Assembly (NCBI GenBank): GCA_003281285.1
Contig: QCCJ01000007.1
Location: 1 to 33,324 of the forward strand
DNA from: Prochlorococcus sp. AG-347-K22
GTDB lineage: Bacteria; Cyanobacteriota; Cyanobacteriia; PCC-6307; Cyanobiaceae
Length of the DNA stretch: 33,324 nucleotides
Reading direction: 5' to 3'
Both the position numbers and the translations under genes were made by a program. Of the stretch, positions 17,697-28,838 are shown one piece after another (positions within the stretch are counted from its first letter, which is position 1; every line of letters begins with the position of its first letter). The notes beneath the pieces are model-generated. The model made no database searches. It worked only from the letters and a program-made list of their open reading frames with translations, and was not told the DNA's origin.

Positions 17697-17750
17697 TTTT
17701 GAGCTTTAAACTTAATAAAAAATAAATCGATTAACTTCATAAGTCAAATT

Positions 17751-19076
17751 TCAAAATTCTAAATCAGAAATTTCTTTTAATGCAGCAACACTTAAAACAT
17801 CTGGGTTTGTATCTTTAACTAGGACATCATCTTCTATTCTTATCCCTATGCCTTTCCATTTCTCATCAATAGGGGGTTGTCCCTTAGGAACTGGGATCCT
17901 ATCACTTATATAGATCCCAGGTTCTACCGTAAGAATCATTCCATTCTTTAATGGCACTTCATAGTCCCCCATTCTGTATGCTCCAACATCATGAACATCC
18001 AAACCGAGCCAATGTCCAGTTCTATGCATGTAGAGGTGTTTATAAGATTGATTCTCAATTATCTCCTCAGTACTGCCTGACAATAAACCAATTTCCTTTA
18101 ATCCTTCTATTAGAGTAGTTAAAGCAACATTATGAACAGCGCTAGAATTCGATCCCTTTACAGCACTTTTAATTGCATTTTTCTGCGCACTCAATACAAT
18201 TTCATAGATAAGTTTTTGCTCATTAGAAAATTTACCACCTATCGGAATAGTTCTTGTTATGTCTCCATTGTAATAATCAATTAATGAGCAGCCAGCATCT
18301 ACCAACAATAAATCTTCTTTCTTCAATGGTGAGTTATTTGAAGTGTAATGCAAAATACAGGCATTATCTCCTGATGCAACAATAGAATTATATGCAGGTC
18401 CTCTAGCCCCTTTTTCCAAAAAGAATCCCTCTAGAAGACCCTGAATTTGCCTTTCATTTTTCTTTGATGAGATAGATTCTCTTACTAGTTCATGAGCTTC
18501 TGCTGAAATTTGTACAGCCTCTCTCATTCTGTTAATTTCAAATTCACTTTTAATTAATCTCATCTCATTTAAATAAATTTCTGGAGATTTTATAGAATTT
18601 GCACCAATCCCTGATCTTGATCGATTTTCAAGTTGTTGTGAAAATATCTCGAGAACTATTTTCTCAATTAATGGATACTTACCTATTGAAAAAACAAGCT
18701 CATCGGAACCATTTATATAACTTGGAAGTAAATTTCTTAGTTCGGTTATTGAGTGAGCCTTGTCAGCCCTAAACTCTTTTTCTGCGCCTTCTATACCCCA
18801 TCTAAAGCCATGCCAGACTTCACTTATAACATCTTTGGGAGCGACAAACATAATAAATCTCTCTCCCTTTGGCTTATGCGACAAAAAAAGAGCAATTGCA
18901 TCCGGCTCATCGAAACCAGTTAAATACCAAAAATTACTATCTTGTCTAAAAGGGTATTCACAATCGGCATGGTGCTTTACAAGCTTAGCTCCTGGAATAA
19001 TGGCAGCTTTTCCATCTAATTTATTTAGGAAAATTTCTCTTCTTTCTTCAAAAACTTTATGGTCAGGTTCAAACAT
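17751..19076 (-). CDS. pepP: Xaa-Pro aminopeptidase (aminopeptidase P)
   Basis: The 441-residue enzyme has an N-terminal AMP_N domain (to about residue 165) and a C-terminal M24 pita-bread domain. The five metal ligands are present: Asp260, Asp272, His355, Glu385 and Glu415, nearly the same numbering as E. coli PepP. It removes N-terminal residues preceding proline, using two metal ions, usually Mn. No signal peptide is seen, so it is cytoplasmic. It is divergent from the CNNM-type gene, with 74 bases between the starts. Confidence 0.96.
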   Translation of the reverse strand: MFEPDHKVFEERREIFLNKLDGKAAIIPGAKLVKHHADCEYPFRQDSNFWYLTGFDEPDAIALFLSHKPKGERFIMFVAPKDVISEVWHGFRWGIEGAEKEFRADKAHSITELRNLLPSYINGSDELVFSIGKYPLIEKIVLEIFSQQLENRSRSGIGANSIKSPEIYLNEMRLIKSEFEINRMREAVQISAEAHELVRESISSKKNERQIQGLLEGFFLEKGARGPAYNSIVASGDNACILHYTSNNSPLKKEDLLLVDAGCSLIDYYNGDITRTIPIGGKFSNEQKLIYEIVLSAQKNAIKSAVKGSNSSAVHNVALTTLIEGLKEIGLLSGSTEEIIENQSYKHLYMHRTGHWLGLDVHDVGAYRMGDYEVPLKNGMILTVEPGIYISDRIPVPKGQPPIDEKWKGIGIRIEDDVLVKDTNPDVLSVAALKEISDLEF

Positions 19077-19150
19077 AAATTCTGTATTGGCGTGTTTAAA
19101 AAAAAAATGGAAGAATGAATTAAAACAGATTTAGTATCTAATCTACTTTA

Positions 19151-20134
19151 ATGGAACCAAGTGTTTACGGTTTGATTTTACTTATAATAATAATATTAAT
19201 TGGATCAGCATGTTGTTCGGGAGTAGAAGCAGCTTTTTTAGCTGTAAATTCAATTAGAATTTTAGAAATTGCCTCAAAACAAAAGCCAAAAAGTTCTGCG
19301 AATCAACTTCTAAAACTTAGAAAACATCTTGGACGGACACTAACTGTAATTACTATTACCAATAATGGATTTAATATAATTGGAAGTCTTATTTTAGGAG
19401 TATATGGAGCCTTGGTAATTAATAGCAGTCTTGGTTTAACCCTTTTTTCAATAGCTTTTTACATATTAGTTGTTTTAGTAGGAGAAGTACTACCCAAAGC
19501 TCTTGGCACAAGATTTTCAGTTCAAATAGCATTATTATCGGTTCCTATCTTGAGAATATTAAATACTTTAATGAGGCCATTCTTAATATTAATTGAACAG
19601 ATATTTCCTGTTATTACAGCAGAAAACGAAATTTCAACTGATGAAGAAGAAATTAGACAAATGGCAAAAATTGGAAGTCAGAAAGGTTTTATAGAAGCTG
19701 ACGAGGCAGCAATGATATTTAAGGTTTTTCAATTAAATGATTTGAAAGCTAAAGACTTAATGACCCCTAGGGTATCAGCACCTTGTCTTGATGGGTCTTC
19801 AAATCTTGATGAAATTTCAAAACTTATAATGTCTGACAGCTCTCCATGGTGGGTTATTTTGGGAGATAAAGTTGACAAAATACAAGGAATAGTAGAGCGT
19901 GAAAAAATGTTGGCAGAATTAATTAATGGGGAAAATAAAAAATTATTATCAGAAATTTGCGAACCTGTGGACTACATTCCCGAAATGATTAAAGCAGATC
20001 AATTATTAACACAATTTGACAAGGATCATAAAGGAGTGAAAGTAGTAGTAGATGAATTCGGGGGATTCGTGGGAATTATTGGTGCAGAAGCTGTGTTATC
20101 TGTATTAGCCGGTTGGTGGAAAAATAAATCATGA
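19151..20134 (+). CDS. CNNM-type DUF21/CBS membrane protein
   Basis: The 327-residue protein has an N-terminal DUF21 membrane domain with about four hydrophobic segments (about 5-27, 60-85, 88-115, 125-145), including the GVEAAFLAVN and GEVLPKALGTR motifs. A cytoplasmic pair of CBS repeats runs from about 195 to 315 (DLMTPR is the first). The C-terminal CorC_HlyC domain of longer relatives is absent. Family members are linked to Mg2+ transport or ion homeostasis; the ion here is unknown. The stop overlaps the start of the GTPase gene by 4 bases, so both are probably translated together. Confidence 0.9.
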   Translation: MEPSVYGLILLIIIILIGSACCSGVEAAFLAVNSIRILEIASKQKPKSSANQLLKLRKHLGRTLTVITITNNGFNIIGSLILGVYGALVINSSLGLTLFSIAFYILVVLVGEVLPKALGTRFSVQIALLSVPILRILNTLMRPFLILIEQIFPVITAENEISTDEEEIRQMAKIGSQKGFIEADEAAMIFKVFQLNDLKAKDLMTPRVSAPCLDGSSNLDEISKLIMSDSSPWWVILGDKVDKIQGIVEREKMLAELINGENKKLLSEICEPVDYIPEMIKADQLLTQFDKDHKGVKVVVDEFGGFVGIIGAEAVLSVLAGWWKNKS

Positions 20135-21372
20135 AACAATTTAAAATTAAAGAAAATTATTTAATGTTAAAAAAATGGTGGGAGAATATTGATCTTACCA
20201 ATTATGAAAAAAGTTTTCTTAATAGAGAAATAATTTCTTTTAATCAACAACTTTTAAGACTCAAAGAAAAAAAAATAAGAATTGGCGCATATGGTAAATC
20301 AGGTGTAGGAAAATCTTCTGTTTTAAATTCTTTATTAAAAAAAGATATATTCAAAACAGATATTATTAACGGGACCACAAAAGAAATACAATCGGAAAAT
20401 TGGACTCTTAAAGATCAAACACTCAATAGCTTAGAGTTGCTAGATTCTCCAGGATTTGATTTCTGCAATATTAAATTCCCAGATAAAGTTTACTCCTATA
20501 TAAATCATACAGACCTTATTTTATTTATAGTTTCGGGAGATTTAAATAGAAATGAGTTAAGTGAAATCAGCTCTTTTGTAAAAGATGGAAAAAAGATTAT
20601 TGTGATTTTAAATAAAATCGATCTATATAATAAAAATGAATTAAAAGAAATAATTGAAAATATAAAGTTTAAGCTTCCAAAAGATTTGAATATTCCAATA
20701 ATTATTAATAATGAAAACAATCTTAAAAATTACATAACAAAATTAATAAATCAATATGGCGAAATACTATTAACTCTAAATTCAATTCAATTAGCTGACA
20801 AATTGTTTCTGCGAATAAAAGAGCAAAGATTGAAAAGAAGACAGAAATTAGCTCAATCAACTATTGGTAAATTTTCGACTATAAAGGCATCCGCAGTAGC
20901 TCTTAATCCTTTTATTTTATTTGATGTTGCTGGCAGTTTCGCACTAGATACTGCATTGATTGGCGAATTAAGTAAGATTTACGGCTTAAAGTTGAAAGGT
21001 GAATCTACAAGAAAAATATTTAAAAATATATCCATTAATAATATATGTTTAGGAGTTACTCAAGTCGGCGTCAATACCTCTTTCAACCTTATTAAGAAAG
21101 TATTTCTATTAACAGCACCTTTTACTAACGGTCTTTCATTATTACCCTATGGACCCATAGCAATTATTCAAGCAGCAATCGCAGTCCATTCTACAAAAAT
21201 CCTAGGGAAATTAGCAGCAAAAGAGATATTTATAAAAAGCAAAGCTTCTTTTATAGAACCCGCTATTATGATCAAAAATATGACTTTAAATGACACAGAG
21301 ATTTTTAACCACGTAAATATTTATTTTTCAAATAGAAATTTAAATAATAATTTCATAAGCATTCTGCCTTAA
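20131..21372 (+). CDS. dynamin/Era-like GTPase with hydrophobic C-terminal domain
   Basis: The 413-residue protein has G1 GKSGVGKS (55-62), a G2-type Thr at 82-83, G3 DSPG (105-108) and G4 NKID (161-164). From about residue 245 a hydrophobic C-terminal domain follows, with a DUF697-like ending (DVAGSFALDTALIGELSKIYG near 263-283), which may bind a membrane. Related cyanobacterial proteins are poorly characterised. It overlaps the CNNM gene by 4 bases and is followed 7 bases later by nadD, so it belongs to that operon. A functional link to ion transport or NAD synthesis is only suggested by position. Confidence 0.85.
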   Translation: MKQFKIKENYLMLKKWWENIDLTNYEKSFLNREIISFNQQLLRLKEKKIRIGAYGKSGVGKSSVLNSLLKKDIFKTDIINGTTKEIQSENWTLKDQTLNSLELLDSPGFDFCNIKFPDKVYSYINHTDLILFIVSGDLNRNELSEISSFVKDGKKIIVILNKIDLYNKNELKEIIENIKFKLPKDLNIPIIINNENNLKNYITKLINQYGEILLTLNSIQLADKLFLRIKEQRLKRRQKLAQSTIGKFSTIKASAVALNPFILFDVAGSFALDTALIGELSKIYGLKLKGESTRKIFKNISINNICLGVTQVGVNTSFNLIKKVFLLTAPFTNGLSLLPYGPIAIIQAAIAVHSTKILGKLAAKEIFIKSKASFIEPAIMIKNMTLNDTEIFNHVNIYFSNRNLNNNFISILP

Positions 21373-21379
21373 AACTTAA

Positions 21380-21958
21380 ATGGGAAAAAGCATTGCATTA
21401 TTTGGTACCAGTGCAGATCCACCTACTATTGGTCATGAGAAAATACTAGAAGAATTATCCAAAATTTATGCTTTTACTATTTGTTATGTAAGCGACAACC
21501 CAAGCAAAAAGCACCAAGAGGATATCTCAATCCGTAGCCAATTATTAAGAACTCTCATTGAAGATTTAGAAAATCCAAAAATTTTATTTAATCAAAGTGT
21601 CTCTAGCCAATGGGCAGTAGAGTCAGTAAAAAAATGTAAAAAAATTTATGAACTTAATAACTTAGATTTTGTTATTGGGAGTGATTTAATTAAAGATATT
21701 TTTTACTGGAAAAATTTTGATAAAATTATTAAACAAGTAACTTTTTTTATAATTTTAAGAGATGGATACCCTGTTGAATCAAATACTCTTAAGATGTTAG
21801 AAACTTATGATGTGAAATTCAAGATTTCATCCATAAAAATCCCAAAAATTTCAAGTTCTAAGTTGAGATTAAATTTTAATTATTCTAATTTACCAATATC
21901 ATTAATAGATTTTGTTAAGAAGAATAATTTATATGAATCCACTAAATTAGTTGAATGA
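21380..21958 (+). CDS. nadD: nicotinate-nucleotide adenylyltransferase
   Basis: The 192-residue enzyme transfers AMP from ATP to nicotinate mononucleotide. It has the nucleotidyltransferase motif as GTSADPPTIGH (residues 9-19; the first His of the usual HxGH is Thr, which the (H/T)xGH signature allows) and the second motif as ISSSKLR-like SSSKLR near the C-terminus. Length is normal. Its stop overlaps the nadE start by 4 bases, so the two last steps of NAD synthesis are translated together. Cytoplasmic. Confidence 0.92.
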   Translation: MGKSIALFGTSADPPTIGHEKILEELSKIYAFTICYVSDNPSKKHQEDISIRSQLLRTLIEDLENPKILFNQSVSSQWAVESVKKCKKIYELNNLDFVIGSDLIKDIFYWKNFDKIIKQVTFFIILRDGYPVESNTLKMLETYDVKFKISSIKIPKISSSKLRLNFNYSNLPISLIDFVKKNNLYESTKLVE

Positions 21959-23652
21959 AGTTTTTACTTGCTCAAATTAATCCAATTGTTGGAGATTTAG
22001 AGGGTAATGCAAAAAGAATACTTTATACAGCTTCGAAAGCTAGCTCAATTTCTGCTGATTTAGTTCTTACTCCAGAATTTTCATTATGGGGATATCCAGC
22101 AAATGACCTACTTCTAAAAAAAAATTTAATCAAAAATCAATATCAAATTCTTGACCAATTAGCTTTAAATATTAAAAAAAAATATGGGGACTTGAGTATC
22201 ACAGTTGGGATAGCTGAGATAATAAATGATTCTTTTTTCCCAAATCTTTATAATTCTATTGCATTGCTTGAGCGTGGTGAATGGAAAGTAATTGCTCGTA
22301 AAATTATTCTTCCCACCTATGAAGTATTTGATGAGAAAAGATACTTTAGATCAGCAGAAAAAGTTTCCATATTAACAAAAGAAATTAATAATAAAACTTG
22401 GAGAATTGGCTTTACTATATGTGAGGATTTATGGGTCAACAAAAATATAGAAGGTAGAGGAATTCATAAAAAAAATCCTATTTTTGATTTAAAGAAAAAA
22501 AAAGTTGATATGTTAGTGAATTTATCGGCCTCTCCATATACCTTCAAAAAGTTAGAGCTAAGATCCAAAGTTTCCAGTTTTGCTGCTCAATATCTTCAAG
22601 TCCCCTTAATTTATGTAAACCAAATTGGAGCAAACGATAATTTAATTTTTGATGGGAATAGTTTTATTCTTGACAAGAATGGATCTAAAATTAAGCAATT
22701 AAAATCTTTTTCAGAAGACCTCTCCAGTTGGGATATTGAACAAACAATACCTGAGAGCAATAAATTTCAACAATCTGAAGTATCATCAATTTTTGATGCT
22801 TTAGTTCTTGGTGTTAGGGATTATGCTCGAAAATGCGGTTTTAAAACTGCTTTGATTGGACTAAGTGGTGGCATTGATTCAGCACTAGTTTCAGCAATTG
22901 CGACAGCTGCTCTTGGCAGCAATAATATTTATTGCGTCTCAATGCCCTCAAAGTGGAGCTCATCCCATTCAAAAAGTGATGCTAAAGAATTAGCAAAAAG
23001 ATTAAAGATTAATTTCGACATAATCCCAATTGAAAACCTGATGACCTCTTTTGAAGAATCTTTTATAAAAACCATATCTTTCGAGATGGGAGAAATAACA
23101 AATCAAAATATTCAATCAAGAATCAGAGGAACGCTGCTAATGGCTTTAGCAAATCAAGAAAAGCATTTATTACTTTCAACAGGAAATAAATCGGAGCTAG
23201 CTGTTGGATATTGCACACTTTATGGGGATATGAATGGGGGATTATCTGTAATTGGGGATTTATATAAAACTAATGTTTTTAAATTATGCAATTGGCTTGA
23301 TAGTGAAGATTCAATTAATCATAGAAAGTCATATATGTTAGATACTAATTTAAATATAATTGGAGAAAATATACGTACGAAAGCTCCAAGTGCCGAATTA
23401 GGTCCTGATCAATTAGATACTGATACTCTCCCACCTTATTCCATTTTAGATAATATTCTTAAAGGAATTATTGAAGAGAAAAAAGATGTAAAGCAACTTG
23501 AAGAAGATGGTTATGAAAAAGAATTAATTTTAAAAATAATCTCACTTATAAAAAAAGCGGAATTCAAAAGAAAGCAGGCTCCCCCTATCCTAAAACTGAG
23601 CAGTCAATCATTAGGAAGTGACTGGAGAGTTCCAATAGCAATAACTTATTAA
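21955..23652 (+). CDS. nadE: glutamine-dependent NAD+ synthetase
   Basis: The 565-residue enzyme has a nitrilase-type glutaminase domain with triad Glu41, Lys116 and Cys156, and a C-terminal ATP pyrophosphatase domain with the SGGIDS loop (304-309). It makes NAD from deamido-NAD, ATP and glutamine, with ammonia passing through an internal tunnel. The length fits the two-domain form. It overlaps nadD by 4 bases and meets the DUF3326 gene tail to tail with a 4-base overlap of stop codons. Confidence 0.97.
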   Translation: MKFLLAQINPIVGDLEGNAKRILYTASKASSISADLVLTPEFSLWGYPANDLLLKKNLIKNQYQILDQLALNIKKKYGDLSITVGIAEIINDSFFPNLYNSIALLERGEWKVIARKIILPTYEVFDEKRYFRSAEKVSILTKEINNKTWRIGFTICEDLWVNKNIEGRGIHKKNPIFDLKKKKVDMLVNLSASPYTFKKLELRSKVSSFAAQYLQVPLIYVNQIGANDNLIFDGNSFILDKNGSKIKQLKSFSEDLSSWDIEQTIPESNKFQQSEVSSIFDALVLGVRDYARKCGFKTALIGLSGGIDSALVSAIATAALGSNNIYCVSMPSKWSSSHSKSDAKELAKRLKINFDIIPIENLMTSFEESFIKTISFEMGEITNQNIQSRIRGTLLMALANQEKHLLLSTGNKSELAVGYCTLYGDMNGGLSVIGDLYKTNVFKLCNWLDSEDSINHRKSYMLDTNLNIIGENIRTKAPSAELGPDQLDTDTLPPYSILDNILKGIIEEKKDVKQLEEDGYEKELILKIISLIKKAEFKRKQAPPILKLSSQSLGSDWRVPIAITY

Positions 23653-24707
23653 TCGCTAAAATTACAATTTTGGATTTTTTTTAAAGGCCGTTTAATTGAA
23701 TTAAGATTGATACCTTTTTTGATAGCAAGAATTATGCCCGCAGCTTCTAAATAATTATCCACTTCAAAAAGATTGGGATAATTATAAAACTCATTTGTCA
23801 CTTTTAGTGTATTTTGATTTTTTACGCAGATAATATTTAAACCTTTTTCAATCCCTGCTAGTACTGCTTCTCCACCTAATGCACCATTAGGAACAACAAT
23901 AGATTCAATCTGATCAGGGTGTAGTGAGAATGATTCATTTTTAGCAGGCAATTCAACAATGTCAGGTGCATTGCTTAACCCAATCAGTACTGATGGTAAA
24001 AAAGTGTATCCTATTTCTTCTGCTGCTGCACGAGGATCTAAATTTTCATTCAATTCAATTGGATTTAAAGCAGGTGCGTGAGCACAGGGAACTTTTAAAA
24101 ATTTGCTTATTAAATGACTTATAACTGCTTCGACTCCAGCAATAGGATCAACCCCTTTTCCCTCTCGATAGATATTTGTTTCTAAAGAATCTTGATCATC
24201 TGGAAATTTTGCCACAATTGCTATTGCCGTAACTCCTTTTTCTATTAATGATTTTCCAGCATCAATTAGAGTATCAGGATTTTCAATTGTGCCACCACTG
24301 ATTTTTGAAGAATCAGAATCAATAACTATGTTTAATGGCTTTTTTGTAATCACATAGGAATGAACATTAATCCCTAAAGTAGAAACACATGCATCAGCAA
24401 CTTGTAAATGTCTTACTAATATTTCTTTTTCAATGGCTGAATCAAAAATTATCCCAATTTTCTGTTGCTTTACCCTTTTTAAAGCGATTTCTCCTTTAGC
24501 AAGTCGGTCTAAACTATAACCCTCAACATAAAAAATATTTTTATCTTTTTCAGAAAGAGTACCGCCATTCATAACATTTGGATGAGTAATTAAACATCCA
24601 CTTGCAGATGCTAATAATTTAGCTGTAGGAAGTGCATCCCCAGCAAAACCTCCTACTTCACAACCAATACCAGTTGGAACAATGAATACTGTTGGTGAAT
24701 TTTCCAT
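23649..24707 (-). CDS. DUF3326 family protein
   Basis: The 352-residue protein matches DUF3326 as I recall it: N-terminal FIVPTGIGCEVGGFAGDALP, a central segment around VAKFPDD and GVDPIAGVEA, then a C-terminal part with PNGALGGEAVLAGIEKG. It has a predicted alternating alpha/beta fold and no membrane segment. The function is unknown. It is the last gene of the apparent atp-operon extension, 27 bases after the 63-residue gene. Its conservation together with ATP synthase genes may be a chance of compact genome layout. Confidence 0.85.
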   Translation of the reverse strand: MENSPTVFIVPTGIGCEVGGFAGDALPTAKLLASASGCLITHPNVMNGGTLSEKDKNIFYVEGYSLDRLAKGEIALKRVKQQKIGIIFDSAIEKEILVRHLQVADACVSTLGINVHSYVITKKPLNIVIDSDSSKISGGTIENPDTLIDAGKSLIEKGVTAIAIVAKFPDDQDSLETNIYREGKGVDPIAGVEAVISHLISKFLKVPCAHAPALNPIELNENLDPRAAAEEIGYTFLPSVLIGLSNAPDIVELPAKNESFSLHPDQIESIVVPNGALGGEAVLAGIEKGLNIICVKNQNTLKVTNEFYNYPNLFEVDNYLEAAGIILAIKKGINLNSIKRPLKKIQNCNFSD

Positions 24708-24734
24708 TATTAAAAATATTTCAATTTATATTTT

Positions 24735-24926
24735 TTAATTAACTAAGACAGCTTTAATTTTAAGTTTTTTTGTTCCAAAAGAGTCAATAGAATCTTGAAT
24801 ATCAACAATTGACCATCGAATTAAATCTCCTTTTCTTTCTAAATTTGTAATGATGAATTCCCTTAAATTTTTTAATTTTATTGAAACTGGCCAATCTAAA
24901 TAATAATCAACTGAACTTAATTTCAT
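24735..24926 (-). CDS. small conserved-looking protein (63 aa)
   Basis: The 63-residue protein overlaps the ferredoxin gene by 4 bases (ATGA at 24923-24926), so translation is coupled. It is basic and soluble, with a probable beta-sheet start, a helix (KLKNLREFIITNLERKG), then two strands ending in LKIKAVLVN. There are no cysteines. I do not recognise the family; the compact alpha/beta pattern and tight coupling to a ferredoxin suggest a partner or an accessory factor. No function is assigned. Confidence 0.7.
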   Translation of the reverse strand: MKLSSVDYYLDWPVSIKLKNLREFIITNLERKGDLIRWSIVDIQDSIDSFGTKKLKIKAVLVN

Positions 24927-25249
24927 TTTTGATATTTACCAAATTGATCATTATATAAATCATCTTCGACTTCTTTACCAACAACAATATTCAAATCTGA
25001 CTTAGGGTATGCTACACACAAAAGTGCAAAGCCCTTTTCCCTTAAATCATCATTTAATCCCATGGCATCTTCTTGATCTACGGATCCTTCCAATATCATG
25101 GATGCACAATCTGTACAAACCCCTGAACAACAACTACTTGGTAAATCTATTCCATTCATTTTTGCCGCTGAAATAATATCTTGATCCTCAGAACATAAAA
25201 AACTAAAAGTCTTTTGCTCAAATTGAACTTTGATATTGTATTCAGGCAT
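24923..25249 (-). CDS. plant-type 2Fe-2S ferredoxin
   Basis: The 108-residue protein has the four cluster cysteines in plant-type spacing: Cys40-x4-Cys45-x2-Cys48-x29-Cys78, in the loop SSCCSGVCTDC. Cys41 is an additional cysteine next to the first ligand. It carries single electrons in the cytoplasm. It differs from the main photosynthetic ferredoxin in its acidic C-terminal extension (residues about 92-108), so it may serve a special acceptor. It follows the gamma-subunit gene by 16 bases and overlaps the 63-residue gene by 4, inside an apparent extension of the atp operon. Confidence 0.92.
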   Translation of the reverse strand: MPEYNIKVQFEQKTFSFLCSEDQDIISAAKMNGIDLPSSCCSGVCTDCASMILEGSVDQEDAMGLNDDLREKGFALLCVAYPKSDLNIVVGKEVEDDLYNDQFGKYQK

Positions 25250-25265
25250 ATCCTAAATCTTATTA

Positions 25266-26216
25266 CTAAACTGCTGAACCTCCTACAACTTCTAATATTT
25301 CTTGTGTAATAGCTGCTTGTCTGGCTTTGTTATAGGTTAGATTCAAAGTACTTGCTAATTCTTTAGCATTATCGCTTGCATTATTCATAGCAGTCATCCT
25401 GCAAGCTAGTTCTGAAGCTGCTGACTCTTGAAGAGCTCTTAGTACCTGATTCTGTAAATATAATGGTAATAAAGAATCTAATAGTTGATCAGGACTTTGT
25501 TCAAAAACAATATCTGATGGCAACTTCTCTGAATCACTTTTTTCAATATTTGATTTTTCAACAAGTAACTTACTATCTTTTGTAGTCAACCTAAAAATTT
25601 CATCGTTTTCCTCAGCGATTCCTTGTGGATCAAGTGGCAATAGTGTTTGAACGACAGGGGCACAGCTAACTAAAGTGATGAATTTCGTATAAATAATTTC
25701 CACCCTATCAGAATTTTCTGAAAGAAATTCAGCTAAGACTTCACTAGTTATACCCTCAGAATCTGTTGCAGTTGGTACCTGTTCCAGCTCTTTAAATGTG
25801 CTTTTAATTGTGTATCTATCTTTCCTATTTTGGAAATAACCTATTGCCTTTTTACCAACTAAGATCAAATTTGGTGCATAACCTTGTTTAATCAGCTCTG
25901 CATATCTAATTTCCACCTTCTTGATTATGTTGGTATTGTATCCTCCACATAATCCTCTATCAGCAGTTATGCATACCAAAGAAATTGTTTTTACATCTCT
26001 TTTTGATAGAAGAGGAGAATCTACAGCTTCAAACTGAACTCTAGATTGAATATTTTCTAAGACCCGAGCAAGTTTATCTGCAAAAGGCCTACTCTTAAGA
26101 ACTTGATCTTGTGCCCTCCTAACTTTTGCAGCTGCAACTAATCTCATGGCTTCTGTTATTTTTCGCGTATTTTTAACAGAAACTATTCGATCTCTAATTT
26201 CTTTAAGATTTGCCAT
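25266..26216 (-). CDS. atpG: ATP synthase F1 gamma subunit
   Basis: The 316-residue rotor subunit has the N-terminal helix LKEIRDRIVSVKNTRKITEAM and the C-terminal helix with NASDNAKELAS...YNKARQAAIT. A central insertion of about 30-40 residues around IAEENDEIFRLTTKDSKLL is present, as usual in cyanobacteria. The regulatory cysteine pair of plant gamma is missing, so thiol control is not expected. It lies 19 bases downstream of atpA. In plastid naming it is atpC. Confidence 0.96.
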   Translation of the reverse strand: MANLKEIRDRIVSVKNTRKITEAMRLVAAAKVRRAQDQVLKSRPFADKLARVLENIQSRVQFEAVDSPLLSKRDVKTISLVCITADRGLCGGYNTNIIKKVEIRYAELIKQGYAPNLILVGKKAIGYFQNRKDRYTIKSTFKELEQVPTATDSEGITSEVLAEFLSENSDRVEIIYTKFITLVSCAPVVQTLLPLDPQGIAEENDEIFRLTTKDSKLLVEKSNIEKSDSEKLPSDIVFEQSPDQLLDSLLPLYLQNQVLRALQESAASELACRMTAMNNASDNAKELASTLNLTYNKARQAAITQEILEVVGGSAV

Positions 26217-26235
26217 GATATTTCCTTAAATAAAT

Positions 26236-27765
<1,530 letters not shown>

Positions 27766-27783
27766 TTAAGGTTGATTTAAAAG

Positions 27784-28326
27784 TTACTTGGAAAGTGACA
27801 AACCAAGTTTTCTAATTTGTGAAGCAAGGGAAGCATCAATTACTTTTGATCCTACACTGGCGACGAAACCACCAATAAGAGATGGGTCAATTTTAGTTAC
27901 AAGTTCTAATTTTTCAGTTCCTGCTATATTGATGATCTTTTGGGTAATTAAACCTTTCTGTTCATCAGTAAGCTCGACTGCTGAAGTAACAGTTGCCAAA
28001 GCAATATTACTATTTTCTCGATAAATTTCTAAAAACCTTTCAAGAATAGAAGTAAGAATTCTAATTCTTTGCCTATCGGCCAATAATTTCAAGAAATTCA
28101 GTAAAGAAGAATTTACCTTATTTGAAAAAATTTCAATTATGATTTTCTTCTTAGCATCTGTCTCTAAAACAGGAGAGGAAAGTGCCTTCTCCAATTCAGG
28201 AGAATCATTTAATAATTCTAAAAGTTGTTTAACCTCAGAAACAATCTCTTCAGTTTGCGAATTTTCATTCACAACTTGAAGTAATGCCTCTGCATATGGT
28301 GTAGTAACTGAATTTAAAAGTGGCAT
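27784..28326 (-). CDS. atpH: ATP synthase F1 delta subunit
   Basis: The 180-residue subunit has an N-terminal helical bundle (YAEALLQVVNENSQ at the start) and a C-terminal part with the IDPSLIGGFVASVGSKVIDASLASQI motif split between strands. It fixes the peripheral stalk to alpha. Its start overlaps the last base of the atpF stop, a one-base overlap at 28326, so translation is coupled. In plastid naming it is atpD. Confidence 0.93.
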   Translation of the reverse strand: MPLLNSVTTPYAEALLQVVNENSQTEEIVSEVKQLLELLNDSPELEKALSSPVLETDAKKKIIIEIFSNKVNSSLLNFLKLLADRQRIRILTSILERFLEIYRENSNIALATVTSAVELTDEQKGLITQKIINIAGTEKLELVTKIDPSLIGGFVASVGSKVIDASLASQIRKLGLSLSK

Positions 28327-28838
28327 TAGTTCACCTCAATATTATTAATTGATTGAGTGACCAAATTTTCTTGTGTTGTTTTATCAAGTCTATTTGGTAG
28401 AGAATCTAAAGCTTTTTTAATTGCTAATTCAACAGCTTCTTTTCGAAGTTGAGAAATTGCTCTGGATGCTTCAGAGCTCTCATCAGAAATTGCACTTTGT
28501 TTAATTCGTGCCATCTCTTCGATTGCTTTTTTCTCACTTTCCATTCTAATTGATTCAGATCTTTTGAGAGAATCTGCTTTTATTTGAGAAGCTTTTTCTT
28601 CTGCTAAAGATAAGTCTTTCTTTGCCTTCTCTAAAGCTTGAGTTGCATTAAGAAGTCGATCTTCAGCATCTTTTAATTCAAGAAGTATTCCTTCTCTTCT
28701 TTTTTGAAGCATTTTACCTAGGAAACTAGGCAAAAATTTATAAAGACCAAAAACCACTACAGCCCAATTAAGGATATTAGTTTCGAATAAATCGAAATTT
28801 AATCCAAAACCTTCTGTAGCTAAGAGAGTTAAATTCAT
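28326..28838 (-). CDS. atpF: ATP synthase F0 b subunit
   Basis: The 170-residue protein has one membrane helix at about residues 21-40, then a long charged coiled coil to about 150. It is one of the two different stalk proteins of cyanobacterial F0 and pairs with b'. The start at 28838 overlaps the b' stop by 4 bases. The first about 12 residues are short and may be removed, as plastid b is processed, but this is not shown here. Confidence 0.93.
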   Translation of the reverse strand: MNLTLLATEGFGLNFDLFETNILNWAVVVFGLYKFLPSFLGKMLQKRREGILLELKDAEDRLLNATQALEKAKKDLSLAEEKASQIKADSLKRSESIRMESEKKAIEEMARIKQSAISDESSEASRAISQLRKEAVELAIKKALDSLPNRLDKTTQENLVTQSINNIEVN

